Shown piece after piece: positions 1 through 6,938 of a DNA stretch of 11,477 bases. The first letter of the stretch is position 1, and each line of letters starts with the position of its first letter. This DNA comes from Acidimicrobiaceae bacterium (lineage in GTDB: Bacteria; Actinomycetota; Acidimicrobiia; Acidimicrobiales; RAAP-2). Under the pieces are notes generated by a model that saw only the letters and a list, made by a program, of their open reading frames with translations, made no database searches and had not been told where the DNA came from. The stretch covers positions 1-11,477 of the forward strand of contig PMAL01000080.1 of NCBI GenBank assembly GCA_003152555.1. The letters are read 5' to 3'. The position numbers and the translations under genes are program-made.

Positions 1-2
1 AC

Positions 3-87
3 GGAGGGGTGCGAGAGCGGCCGAATCGGGCAGTCTCGAAAACTGCTGTGTCTCCGGGCACCGTGGGTTCAAATCCCACCTCCTCCG
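3..87 (+). tRNA. tRNA-Ser, anticodon CGA
   Basis: This is a class II tRNA that decodes the serine codon UCG. The acceptor stem pairs 3-9 with 80-86, with one G-T wobble, and the discriminator is G87. The anticodon stem pairs 30-34 with 42-46 around a seven-base loop, with anticodon CGA at 37-39. A long variable arm follows at about 47-62, as expected for serine. The T arm pairs 63-67 with 75-79 around TTCAAAT. The three bases after the discriminator are CCG, so the CCA end is not encoded and must be added after transcription. The promoter must lie outside the window. Confidence 0.97.
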
Positions 88-94
88 CCGTATA

Positions 95-122
95 GAAACG
101 GGTGACTTCGGTCACCCGTTTC
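95..122 (+). terminator. Hairpin terminator after tRNA-Ser
   Basis: A perfect 12-bp stem (95-106 with 111-122) is closed by a TTCG tetraloop on a C-G pair, an exceptionally stable hairpin. It begins eight bases after the tRNA discriminator and is followed by only a weak T-containing stretch. It most likely ends the tRNA transcript and separates it from gabT. It could also help 3' processing of the tRNA. Confidence 0.85.
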
Positions 123-167
123 TGCCCTCAGTAACGGTTGCGTCCCACAGAACTAATCTGGTCATGT

Positions 168-181
168 CTGACACATGTCAG
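168..181. promoter_or_regulatory. Inverted repeat upstream of gabT (possible operator)
   Basis: The sequence is CTGACA, a two-base spacer CA, then TGTCAG: perfect six-base arms. It ends 20 bases before the chosen gabT start, between the tRNA terminator and the ribosome binding site, where a repressor or activator would act. No convincing -35/-10 pair could be placed around it, so the regulatory role is inference. Confidence 0.35.
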
Positions 182-201
182 CACGCAACAGAGGAGTCCC
201 C

Positions 202-1539
202 ATGGTTTCGTCAATCCAATCTGAGGTCGGTACTGAGCGCAAGGTGATTACGGAACTTCCTGGACCCAAGTCGCGGGCCTTGCACGAACGTCGCAAGGCC
301 GCCGTCAGCGCGGGACTAACCAATGGCTTTCCCATTTACATCGAGCGGGCCGAGGGCGCCATCCTCGTCGACGCCGACGGCAACCAGATTCTCGACCTTG
401 GCTCGGGCATCGCCGTGACCACAATTGGCCACGCCGTGCCCGAACTCATCGACGCCGTGAGCGCTCAGGTGGCCGCGTTCACCCACACCTGCTTCATGGT
501 CACGCCCTATGAGAGTTACGTCGAGGTCTGCGAGGAGCTCGCCGCCCTCACCCCGGGCACGCACGCCAAGACGTCGGCCCTCTTCAATTCCGGGTCCGAA
601 GCGGTGGAAAATGCAGTCAAGGTGGCACGTCTCGCGACGGGTCGCCAAGCCATCGTCGTCTTTGACCACGCGTATCACGGTCGCACCAACTTGACGATGG
701 CCCTCACCGCCAAGAACATGCCCTACAAGGACCGCTTCGGCCCATTCGCTCCCGAGATTTACCGCGTGCCCATGAGCTATCCGTTCATCGACGGGCTCAC
801 CGGTGCTGAAGCCGCGGCCATTGCGATCAAGGACATCGAGACTCAGGTGGGCGCGCACAACGTCGCGGCCCTTCTCATTGAGCCCATCCAAGGCGAAGGC
901 GGATTCATCGTGCCGGCCGACGGATTCTTGCCGGCGCTGTCCGAGTGGACCACCAAGAACGGTGTGGTCTTCATCGCCGACGAGATTCAGAGCGGTTTCT
1001 GTCGCACCGGTGACTGGTTTGCCGTTGACCACGAGGGCGTCATCCCCGACATGGTCACGACCGCCAAGGGCCTCGCTGGCGGCATGCCGCTCGCGGGGCT
1101 CACCGGTCGGGCCGAACTCATGAACGCCGTGCATGAGGGCGGCCTCGGCGGCACGTACGGCGGGAATCCCGTCGCGGCGGCGGCGGCGATTGCCACCATC
1201 AAGACTCTGCGCGATCGCAATCTTGTCGCGCGCGCCCGTGAAATTGGTGAAACACTGCTCGCGTTCCTTCGCGCGTTGCAGCAAGACGTCGCCATCATTG
1301 GAGACGTTCGCGGCCGAGGTGCGATGATCGCCATTGAACTCACCCAACCCGGCACCAAGACGCCCAACTCGGCGGCCGCGAAGGCGATCGTAAACTACTG
1401 CAACCAGCAGGGCGTCATCGTGCTCGCCTGTGGCACCTTCGGTAACGTGATTCGCCTATTGCCACCACTGGTGATCACCGACCAGCAATTGGCCGACGGG
1501 CTCGATGTTCTGGGCGTGGCCGTGCGCGCCGCGAGCTGA
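202..1539 (+). CDS. gabT: 4-aminobutyrate aminotransferase (class III, PLP-dependent)
   Basis: The enzyme transfers the amino group of GABA to 2-oxoglutarate, giving succinate semialdehyde and glutamate in the cytosol. The product from 202 is 445 aa, normal for actinobacterial GabT. Class III features run in order: an N-terminal IDLGSGIAVTTIG-like segment (here LDLGSGIAVTTIG), phosphate-binding GSE (131-133), the YHGRTNLTMALT segment, IEPIQGEGG, the PLP pyridine-N aspartate D260 in ADEIQSGF, and the Schiff-base lysine K289 in TTAKGLAGGMPLAG. An in-frame ATG exists at 175, but 202 is preferred because GAGGAG (191-196) sits five bases before it. A perfect inverted repeat (168-181) lies just upstream and may be an operator. 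No succinate-semialdehyde dehydrogenase (gabD) is adjacent. The family is confident. GABA as substrate rests on overall similarity, since ornithine or other omega-amino acid transaminases share these motifs. Confidence 0.92.
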   Translation: MVSSIQSEVGTERKVITELPGPKSRALHERRKAAVSAGLTNGFPIYIERAEGAILVDADGNQILDLGSGIAVTTIGHAVPELIDAVSAQVAAFTHTCFMVTPYESYVEVCEELAALTPGTHAKTSALFNSGSEAVENAVKVARLATGRQAIVVFDHAYHGRTNLTMALTAKNMPYKDRFGPFAPEIYRVPMSYPFIDGLTGAEAAAIAIKDIETQVGAHNVAALLIEPIQGEGGFIVPADGFLPALSEWTTKNGVVFIADEIQSGFCRTGDWFAVDHEGVIPDMVTTAKGLAGGMPLAGLTGRAELMNAVHEGGLGGTYGGNPVAAAAAIATIKTLRDRNLVARAREIGETLLAFLRALQQDVAIIGDVRGRGAMIAIELTQPGTKTPNSAAAKAIVNYCNQQGVIVLACGTFGNVIRLLPPLVITDQQLADGLDVLGVAVRAAS

Positions 1540-1604
1540 TTTCAATATTGCGCGAGAACGTGTAACACCGTTGAGCGAAGTCTTCACTGACTTCTCGAGG
1601 CGCC

Positions 1605-1658
1605 ATGAGTACCATCGATAAAGCGCCACGTGCCGAGAGAAGACCGGGAACGCCATGA
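1605..1658 (+). CDS. Possible 17-aa leader peptide overlapping the lipoprotein start
   Basis: A short reading frame begins with ATG at 1605, preceded by GAGG at 1597-1600 (four-base spacing), and encodes 17 residues starting MSTIDKAPRAERR. Its TGA stop (1656-1658) overlaps the ATG of the lipoprotein gene at 1655 in an ATGA arrangement, the geometry of translational coupling. The downstream gene has only a weak Shine-Dalgarno of its own (GGGA near 1646-1649), so coupling would be useful. The peptide is very short, basic and resembles no known family. It may be a chance frame. Confidence 0.3.
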   Translation: MSTIDKAPRAERRPGTP

Positions 1659-2698
1659 GCCGAGCCACAGCCACCGCGCGCAGGTCGTGGCGTGGCGGGT
1701 TGATCGTGGGCGTCACGGCCATGTTGCTGGCGGGGTGCGGTAGCGCAAAAGTCGTGGTGAGTCCCCACCTGACGGGCACACCGTCACTGGGCATCAATGT
1801 GCCGCTACAGAGCGTGGCCTGCACTACGTCAGGCGCCTGCGTCGCCGCCGGAGCTAATGGAAGCAGCGTCGCACCCTCGGCCGTCGTGCAGGTGAGCCGC
1901 GCCAACGGCGTCTGGACCGCGCCCAGCGTTCCCAGCACGCTCGTCAATTCATTCTCGTCGGCCGCGTGTTGGAGCAGCCAGTGCCTCGTTGGCGGCGCGC
2001 AACTTTCTGGCGATACCTTGTGGCTCGTCAGTCCCAGCACGATGTCCGTGACCGCGTCACCCACTCCCCGCGCGGGTAAGGGCGTCAGCGCGCTCAGTTG
2101 CTACGCCTCCTCCTCGTGCGCCGTTGTTGATACCACCGGCATCACCGGCAGTGCGCGACTCTCCTTCACCAGCGACGCCGGCACCACGTGGACAGCCCCA
2201 GAGTCACTGTCGTGGACCGTAGGTGAGTCCGTGACGGCGCTGTCGTGCGCTGACGCAATGAACTGTCTCGTGGCCGCCACCAACTCAAGTCGCCAGGCGC
2301 TGCTTGAGGTCACCCACGACGGCGGGATGACCTGGGCCGTTCGCACGGTGCCCAGCACCTGGATATCCGTTAACTCGTTATCCTGCGTCGCGCTGCGCTG
2401 CGTCGGACTCGTCGCGACCGCGACGCAGTCACTGGTCGAGCGCACGAACACCTTCGCCCGGGTGTGGAAGAGCGAGGCCCTCAGCGAACAAGCGAACGCA
2501 CTGGCCTGCGCCCGGCTCTCGCGGTGCGCGGTGGTTGGCCAAACGACGAACCAGGCGCCGTGGCTCGCGACGTTACAGGGCAACCACCTACACAGTATCG
2601 CGCTCAAATACGTGCCGTCGCCACTGCTGGGCGTGGCCTGCGGTGTCAAGACGTGCTCGGCGATCGCCGCGAGCACCGTGCTGTCGCTTCGCCCCTAG
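1655..2698 (+). CDS. Lipoprotein, predicted seven-bladed beta-propeller with Asp-box repeats
   Basis: The 347-aa product starts with a basic n-region, a hydrophobic stretch and a lipobox LLAGC (24-28), so it should be a lipid-anchored extracytoplasmic protein with C28 as the modified cysteine. The rest is built of seven repeats of about 41-49 residues, each with a close cysteine pair: 56/62, 105/110, 149/155, 198/204, 244/249, 285/291 and 329/334. Every cysteine except C28 belongs to a pair. Two repeats carry good sialidase-type Asp boxes (S/T-x-D-x-G-x-T-W, at 172-179 and 220-227), and others are degenerate. Seven repeats plus Asp boxes imply a seven-bladed propeller with one disulfide per blade. 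No sialidase catalytic residues were recognised, so a binding or scaffolding role is more likely than glycosidase activity. Its stop codon overlaps that of the convergent aldehyde dehydrogenase gene. Confidence 0.75.
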   Translation: MSRATATARRSWRGGLIVGVTAMLLAGCGSAKVVVSPHLTGTPSLGINVPLQSVACTTSGACVAAGANGSSVAPSAVVQVSRANGVWTAPSVPSTLVNSFSSAACWSSQCLVGGAQLSGDTLWLVSPSTMSVTASPTPRAGKGVSALSCYASSSCAVVDTTGITGSARLSFTSDAGTTWTAPESLSWTVGESVTALSCADAMNCLVAATNSSRQALLEVTHDGGMTWAVRTVPSTWISVNSLSCVALRCVGLVATATQSLVERTNTFARVWKSEALSEQANALACARLSRCAVVGQTTNQAPWLATLQGNHLHSIALKYVPSPLLGVACGVKTCSAIAASTVLSLRP

Positions 2699-4437
2699 CC
2701 CTTCATCGCCGCGGCCATCAGACCCGGTAACTTCGACCACGAAGGGTCGACTTGAAAGGCCAGCAGCTTGCGCATCACGACTCCCGCATTGGTGTTGGTG
2801 GCGAACCACGCTGGCGCGGGCCGAGCGACAAATGGCCCGCGCACGACTGACTTTTGGGGATGGGCGAAAAGGTAACCATTGCCCACGAATCCGCTGCCCG
2901 ACTGAATGTCGGTGATCGTGTGGCCCGGATACGCACCCCACACCGTCGAGCCAAAGGCAAAACTCATCGCGTGCCAGATGTTGACGCCAATCGAGCCGTA
3001 GCGCAGATCGGCAATGGCCTGCTCAATCGCCGGACCGATCACGAGGTCCTTCAAGGTGCGCGGGTCGGCCAAAAGGGTCATCGACAGGGACCCCCAAACA
3101 ACGTCGTTGCAAAACGCCACCGCCTTCGCCACGAAGTCGGCTGGTGAGCTCGCCGGTAAAGCCGTCTCGCTCGTCAGGGCGCAGAAGGCTTCGACGTTAA
3201 AGCAGATGTCGTCCACGTCATGAGCGTCCACGTTTCGCACGATGGTCCACGCCATCCTCTTCTCGTCACCCTCGCCAATCTGATGGGCGTCGGGATGAAC
3301 TTCAAGAAACTCCGCGCGACGCTCGCGGGCACCGGGATAGTAGGCGTGGCGCGAGGGAATTGCGGCAAAGACCCTCTCTAGCGCCACGAAAAACTCTTCG
3401 CGCTGCGGCCACTCTTCGTGCGTGACGATCACCCGCGGGCTGAGACAGTTGAATCCCGCATTGTTAGCGAGCATGGTCGCGACGTGCTTGGCCTGGTACT
3501 CAATCTCTTTACTCGACCACGTCCCGGGCACGATCACCACCGGCGAGACGTTGCCCAATTCACAGGTCACTGGCTTGGTCACTTGGGGATTATTAGCGGC
3601 CTTGCGACGCGTACCTTCGGCACCGACCCCAAAGACAATGGCGTCATGCGTCTTGTCCGAGCCGGTCACGTGGATCTCGTCGATCCCCTTGTGATTCGTC
3701 AAATATCCACCGACCTGCGCTCCGCCACTGACGATGCGCAAGAAGCCGGCGTCGATAAGCGCTCGCAGTGCGCACTGCCAGAACGGTACGAGATAATCAT
3801 TCACCGGATTGGCCTTGAGGACCACGACCTTGCCGTCAACAAACAGTTTGGTCAGGACGTCGCGCGGTCCGATCGAACCCACGTTGCCCGCACCTAACAC
3901 GAGCGATACACCCACGTGCTCGTGAGGGTTGCGATACGTCTCAGCCTGCGTGGCCATTACGTCAGATTCCGTGACGCCGGGCTCCATCCACACTTCACCG
4001 GACACACCACTGAAGAGGATCTTGTCAAAAATCGTCGCGGGCACAACTTGCACGGCAATGCGTTGACCGGGCTTGTGACGAACGGGACCCGGGTACTGGG
4101 GGCGACCCTGCGACGCGAGATCGAGCATCGACTGGCGAAACGCCTGCGTCATGCGAACGAAGGTGCCCACACCACTGAAGAGTTCTTCACCGCCCTCGGG
4201 ACTTCGAGGGTCGTAGCCTTTCGCCGCGCATCCCGCCGCGGTCCATTCCTCGGCCACCTCGTACGTGTCGCGAACAATTCGGGCCAGTAAATCGGCGCGT
4301 TCGCTCGGTGGCGTGCTGGCCCACTCACTCGCGTGCGCGGTGACGTCGGCGATCGCTTGATCCAGCGCTGATTCCAGCACGGCGACTTGGTCTTGGGTCC
4401 CAGAAGTCGCAGCTGACGCTCCTCGAGATTGGCTCAT
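2695..4437 (-). CDS. Aldehyde dehydrogenase-superfamily protein, long form (580 aa)
   Basis: A cytosolic NAD(P)-dependent aldehyde or acyl-CoA oxidoreductase is expected from superfamily hallmarks in the right order. These are K208 in VVVLKANP (cofactor-binding lysine), the TGS turn at 258-260, E293 in CELGN (general base, replacing the usual ELGG), the candidate catalytic cysteine C331 in NNAGFNC, and E416-x-F418 (ribose-binding ExF motif). At 580 aa it is longer than the usual 450-510 aa. The extra length lies largely in the N-terminal about 150 residues and the C-terminal tail. The start at 4437 is supported by AAAGGA several bases upstream on the - strand. It converges on the lipoprotein gene with overlapping stops and diverges from the DUF2510 gene after a very short spacer. 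The substrate cannot be read from sequence. A long-chain or aromatic aldehyde or an acyl-CoA are all possible. Confidence 0.8.
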   Translation of the reverse strand: MSQSRGASAATSGTQDQVAVLESALDQAIADVTAHASEWASTPPSERADLLARIVRDTYEVAEEWTAAGCAAKGYDPRSPEGGEELFSGVGTFVRMTQAFRQSMLDLASQGRPQYPGPVRHKPGQRIAVQVVPATIFDKILFSGVSGEVWMEPGVTESDVMATQAETYRNPHEHVGVSLVLGAGNVGSIGPRDVLTKLFVDGKVVVLKANPVNDYLVPFWQCALRALIDAGFLRIVSGGAQVGGYLTNHKGIDEIHVTGSDKTHDAIVFGVGAEGTRRKAANNPQVTKPVTCELGNVSPVVIVPGTWSSKEIEYQAKHVATMLANNAGFNCLSPRVIVTHEEWPQREEFFVALERVFAAIPSRHAYYPGARERRAEFLEVHPDAHQIGEGDEKRMAWTIVRNVDAHDVDDICFNVEAFCALTSETALPASSPADFVAKAVAFCNDVVWGSLSMTLLADPRTLKDLVIGPAIEQAIADLRYGSIGVNIWHAMSFAFGSTVWGAYPGHTITDIQSGSGFVGNGYLFAHPQKSVVRGPFVARPAPAWFATNTNAGVVMRKLLAFQVDPSWSKLPGLMAAAMKG

Positions 4438-4475
4438 CAGTGTTCCTTTACGTGTTTCTATGGCAGGCTAGTGCG

Positions 4476-5102
4476 GTGAGTATTGCACCGCCCCGTACAG
4501 TTCCGCCGGGCTGGTACCCAGATCCGAGCGGCGCGCGCCAGTGGCGGGTGTGGACCGGCACGGACTGGTCCGAACTGACCCGGCCCTACGGTGAGCCAAT
4601 CGTGACAACGCCAATGGTCGAGTCACTGCCACTCATCAACGCGCTGCACCGACTACTGCGCTACGGCATCGTCACGTTCTTCGCCGGTCTTGGTCTCGCG
4701 GTGAACATCCTCGCCCACTGGCCGGGCACCGCCAAGCCCGCACCGTTCTGGTTCGCCAGTACTGGACTCGACGTTGGCGTTGGGCTACTGGTCATTGGCT
4801 CGCTTTGTTTTAGCCTCGCCGCGCGCCAGTTCGAGGGCCACTGGACCCTCGAGTCCTGTCTGCCCGGTATCAACGTGCTCGTCGTCAGCTATCACGTGAC
4901 CCAGCGCCTGGGCGGTCGCTCGCCAATTTGGCGAGTGGTGACCGAAACAATCTTGATCGCCCTCTTCATTGGTCAGAGCCACACCGAGCTGTGGCTCGGC
5001 GTGGCCCCCGCGCTGGTAACGCTCGACCACATGCGCTGGACGTCCGCACTGCTGGACCGACTCTCCGGGTCACCCGTGAGCGTGTCGCGCGCCCTTTCGT
5101 AG
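4476..5102 (+). CDS. DUF2510 domain-containing membrane protein
   Basis: The N-terminus carries a DUF2510 module, the short aromatic motif PPGWYPDPSG followed about ten residues later by W-T-G-T-D-W, which in actinobacteria typically precedes membrane segments. Three to five hydrophobic stretches follow (around nt 4650-4715, 4745-4815, 4865-4900 and 4945-5020), so it should be an integral membrane protein. The frame also opens at GTG 4440, but that would abut the divergent ATG by two bases and add a hydrophobic, non-conserved N-terminus. GTG 4476 places the DUF2510 motif near the N-terminus and is preferred, though no clear Shine-Dalgarno precedes it and leaderless translation is possible. 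It heads a + strand run with the heme-binding and acyl-CoA dehydrogenase genes. No specific function is known for the family. Confidence 0.72.
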   Translation: MSIAPPRTVPPGWYPDPSGARQWRVWTGTDWSELTRPYGEPIVTTPMVESLPLINALHRLLRYGIVTFFAGLGLAVNILAHWPGTAKPAPFWFASTGLDVGVGLLVIGSLCFSLAARQFEGHWTLESCLPGINVLVVSYHVTQRLGGRSPIWRVVTETILIALFIGQSHTELWLGVAPALVTLDHMRWTSALLDRLSGSPVSVSRALS

Positions 5103-5105
5103 AAT
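5076..5105 (+). promoter_or_regulatory. Candidate promoter before the heme-binding barrel gene
   Basis: TAGAAT at 5100-5105 matches the -10 consensus in five of six positions and overlaps the stop codon of the DUF2510 gene. The -35 candidate GTGAGC at 5076-5081 (18-base spacer) is weak. Transcription from here would give a 5' leader of about 37 bases and let the barrel and acyl-CoA dehydrogenase genes be expressed apart from the DUF2510 gene. Confidence 0.3.
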
Positions 5106-5148
5106 GACAACACAATCGCCGACGATTGCGTTCGAGGGAGAATGCCAC

Positions 5149-5706
5149 ATGGCGAACGAGTTGTGGGGACCGCTCGCCGGTCTCATCGGGACTTGGGAGT
5201 CCGGGTATGACGGACTCGACGTCTCCTTTCACAACGACAGCGGGAAGGTGGGCGAGACGCCATTTCGCGAGCGAACCTCCTTTGTCCCCTTTGGACCGGT
5301 CGAAAATGGCGAGCGAACGCTGTTCGGACTTGATTACCGCACCAGCGTCTGGCGAGAAGGTGATGACGGTCCCTTTCACACCGAGGTGGGCTACTGGATG
5401 TGGGACGCCACGAACCAGCAGGTGATGCGCTGCTTTACCTCCCCGCTCGCCGTCACGTTGATTGCCGGAGCGACCGTCCAACCGAGCGCGACTACCTTTC
5501 GATTAGAGGCGGTGCTCGGTTCAAACACTTATGGCATCCTGTCGAGTCAGTACCTCGACGAGGTGGCCCGCACCACCAGATTTGAAGTGACGGTCACGCT
5601 CGACGCCGACACCTTCTCCTACGATGAAACAATCGTGGTCGAGCATCGAAAGAGCCAGACCATCATCATGCACACCGACCGCAACACGCTGATGCGCGTC
5701 GAGTAG
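5149..5706 (+). CDS. Nitrobindin-like heme-binding beta-barrel domain protein
   Basis: The 185-aa product resembles the FABP-like, heme-binding beta-barrel family (nitrobindin, THAP4 C-terminal domain). It has an N-terminal G-x-W signature in LAGLIGTWESG (9-19), then F-R-E-R-T-S-F, L-D-Y-R-T-S-V-W, FHTEVGYW (76-83) and an HTDRNT segment near the C-terminus (175-180). In nitrobindins a C-terminal histidine is the proximal heme ligand. H175 or H166 are candidates, but ligation is not proven. ATG 5149 is chosen over ATG 5104 because GAGGGAG (5134-5140) sits eight bases upstream and MANELWGPLAG is the natural N-terminus of this subfamily. The acyl-CoA dehydrogenase starts five bases after its stop, indicating one transcript. 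The role could be nitric oxide or heme handling, or lipid binding. Confidence 0.75.
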   Translation: MANELWGPLAGLIGTWESGYDGLDVSFHNDSGKVGETPFRERTSFVPFGPVENGERTLFGLDYRTSVWREGDDGPFHTEVGYWMWDATNQQVMRCFTSPLAVTLIAGATVQPSATTFRLEAVLGSNTYGILSSQYLDEVARTTRFEVTVTLDADTFSYDETIVVEHRKSQTIIMHTDRNTLMRVE

Positions 5707-5711
5707 GGGGC

Positions 5712-6926
5712 ATGTACGAGTGGTCCGAAGAGCAGTTGGCCATCGCGGCGGTAGTTCGTCGCTTCGTCGACGAAGAGATCCGCCCCCACCTAGACGACCT
5801 CGAGCACAATGGCGTGGCCCCGTTTGACATCATGCGCAAGATGTACGAGACATTCGGTCTTAAGGAGATGGCTCAGGAAAATTTCAAGCGGCAGCTGGAA
5901 CGAAAGGTCTCGGGCGAAGAGCCTTCTCACGCGTCGCGCGGCGGTGATCCTTCGGCGCAGCTCATCTCCACTATCGAACTGTGCCGCGTCAGTCCCGGTT
6001 TTGTCACGTCCCTGGGCGTATCGACCGGTCTCGCGGCGGGGACGATTAACAAGTTGGGTACGCCGGCACAGATGCAGCGTTGGAGCCTTGATCTCATGAC
6101 ACTCGACAAGATCGGCGCGTGGGCCATCACCGAACCGGACTCGGGCTCGGACGCGTTAGGGGGCATGCGCACGCGAGCGACCCGTGACGGCAACGAATAC
6201 GTGTTGAATGGTCAGAAGACCTGGATCACGAACGGGCCCTACGCGGACACCATCGTGCTCTACGCCAAACTCGACGACGGCAGTCAGGACGAGGTTCGCA
6301 ATCGCAAGGTCCTCACCTTCGTGCTCGACCGCGGAATGCCCGGGCTTGATCAAGCCAAGCCCATGCGCAAGATGGGTCAACACGCGTCACCCACGGGCGA
6401 GGTGTTCCTCAGAGACGTGCGAGTGGGTCGCGACCGGCTCCTCGGCGAGACCGAAGAGCCCAAGGGCGGCGGTCGTGAGAGCGCGAAGGACAACTTCGTC
6501 GCCGAGCGGGCCGGCGTTGCCGCCATGTCACTGGGCATCATTGAAGAGTGCGTTCGGCTGAGCATTGACTACGCGAAGCACCGCACGTTGTGGAACAAGC
6601 CCATTGCGGAGTTCCAACTGATCCAACTCAAACTCGCCAACATGGAAATCGCTCGCGTCAACGTGCGCAACATGATTTTTGCCCATATCGAACGTTCTGC
6701 GGCCGGCGCCGTGCCGACGCTCGCTGAAGCCTCCGCCATGAAGCTCTATTCGGCCCAGGCGGCGTGCCAGGTCGCGGACGAAGCCATTCAGATATTTGGC
6801 GGTAACGGCTACATCACCGAGTACCGCGTGGAGCAGCTGAGCCGCGACGCTCGGGTACTGCGCATCTACGCCGGCACCGACGAGATGCAAGTGGTCGCCA
6901 TTGCGAAGGATCTTCTGCGCTCCTAA
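5712..6926 (+). CDS. Acyl-CoA dehydrogenase (FAD-dependent)
   Basis: This is a 404-aa member of the acyl-CoA dehydrogenase superfamily, which oxidises acyl-CoA to 2-enoyl-CoA with FAD and passes electrons to ETF. Family motifs are clear: WAITEPDSGSD (137-147), the W-I-T-N-G flavin-contact segment (171-175), a helix ending in YAKHRTLWNKPIAEFQ (287-302), and QIFGGNGYITEYRVEQLSRD (360-379). The catalytic base appears to be E265 (NFVAERAGVA), aligned with Glu254 of human isovaleryl-CoA dehydrogenase. The position used by medium-chain enzymes is alanine (A387, in IYAGTDEMQ). This argues for the IVD/long-chain catalytic arrangement. The start at 5712 follows a GGGGG run very closely (one base), a poor spacing, so translation may be coupled to the upstream stop five bases before. 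The exact acyl substrate is unknown. Confidence 0.9.
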   Translation: MYEWSEEQLAIAAVVRRFVDEEIRPHLDDLEHNGVAPFDIMRKMYETFGLKEMAQENFKRQLERKVSGEEPSHASRGGDPSAQLISTIELCRVSPGFVTSLGVSTGLAAGTINKLGTPAQMQRWSLDLMTLDKIGAWAITEPDSGSDALGGMRTRATRDGNEYVLNGQKTWITNGPYADTIVLYAKLDDGSQDEVRNRKVLTFVLDRGMPGLDQAKPMRKMGQHASPTGEVFLRDVRVGRDRLLGETEEPKGGGRESAKDNFVAERAGVAAMSLGIIEECVRLSIDYAKHRTLWNKPIAEFQLIQLKLANMEIARVNVRNMIFAHIERSAAGAVPTLAEASAMKLYSAQAACQVADEAIQIFGGNGYITEYRVEQLSRDARVLRIYAGTDEMQVVAIAKDLLRS

Positions 6927-6938
6927 CGAGGTGCCGCT

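Noticed and set aside
3..90. tRNA-Ser as an integration site for a mobile element
   Set aside because: No second copy of the tRNA 3' end, no integrase and no phage or plasmid genes are seen in the window.
1170..1190. GCG trinucleotide run inside gabT as a repeat
   Set aside because: It is a short alanine-coding stretch (VAAAAA) in frame within a conserved gene and shows no sign of being a functional microsatellite.
316..1347. Long - strand open frame (343 codons) opposite gabT
   Set aside because: The + strand frame carries all GabT motifs. The antisense product is His/Gly/Arg-rich low-complexity sequence typical of a GC-rich shadow.
2101..2676. - strand frame opposite the lipoprotein gene
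   Set aside because: The + strand has a signal peptide, lipobox and regular Cys repeats. The antisense frame shows no domain.
3418..4290. Two + strand frames (3418-3897 and 3916-4290) opposite the aldehyde dehydrogenase gene
   Set aside because: Both lie wholly inside a gene with ordered ALDH motifs on the other strand and have no recognisable domain.
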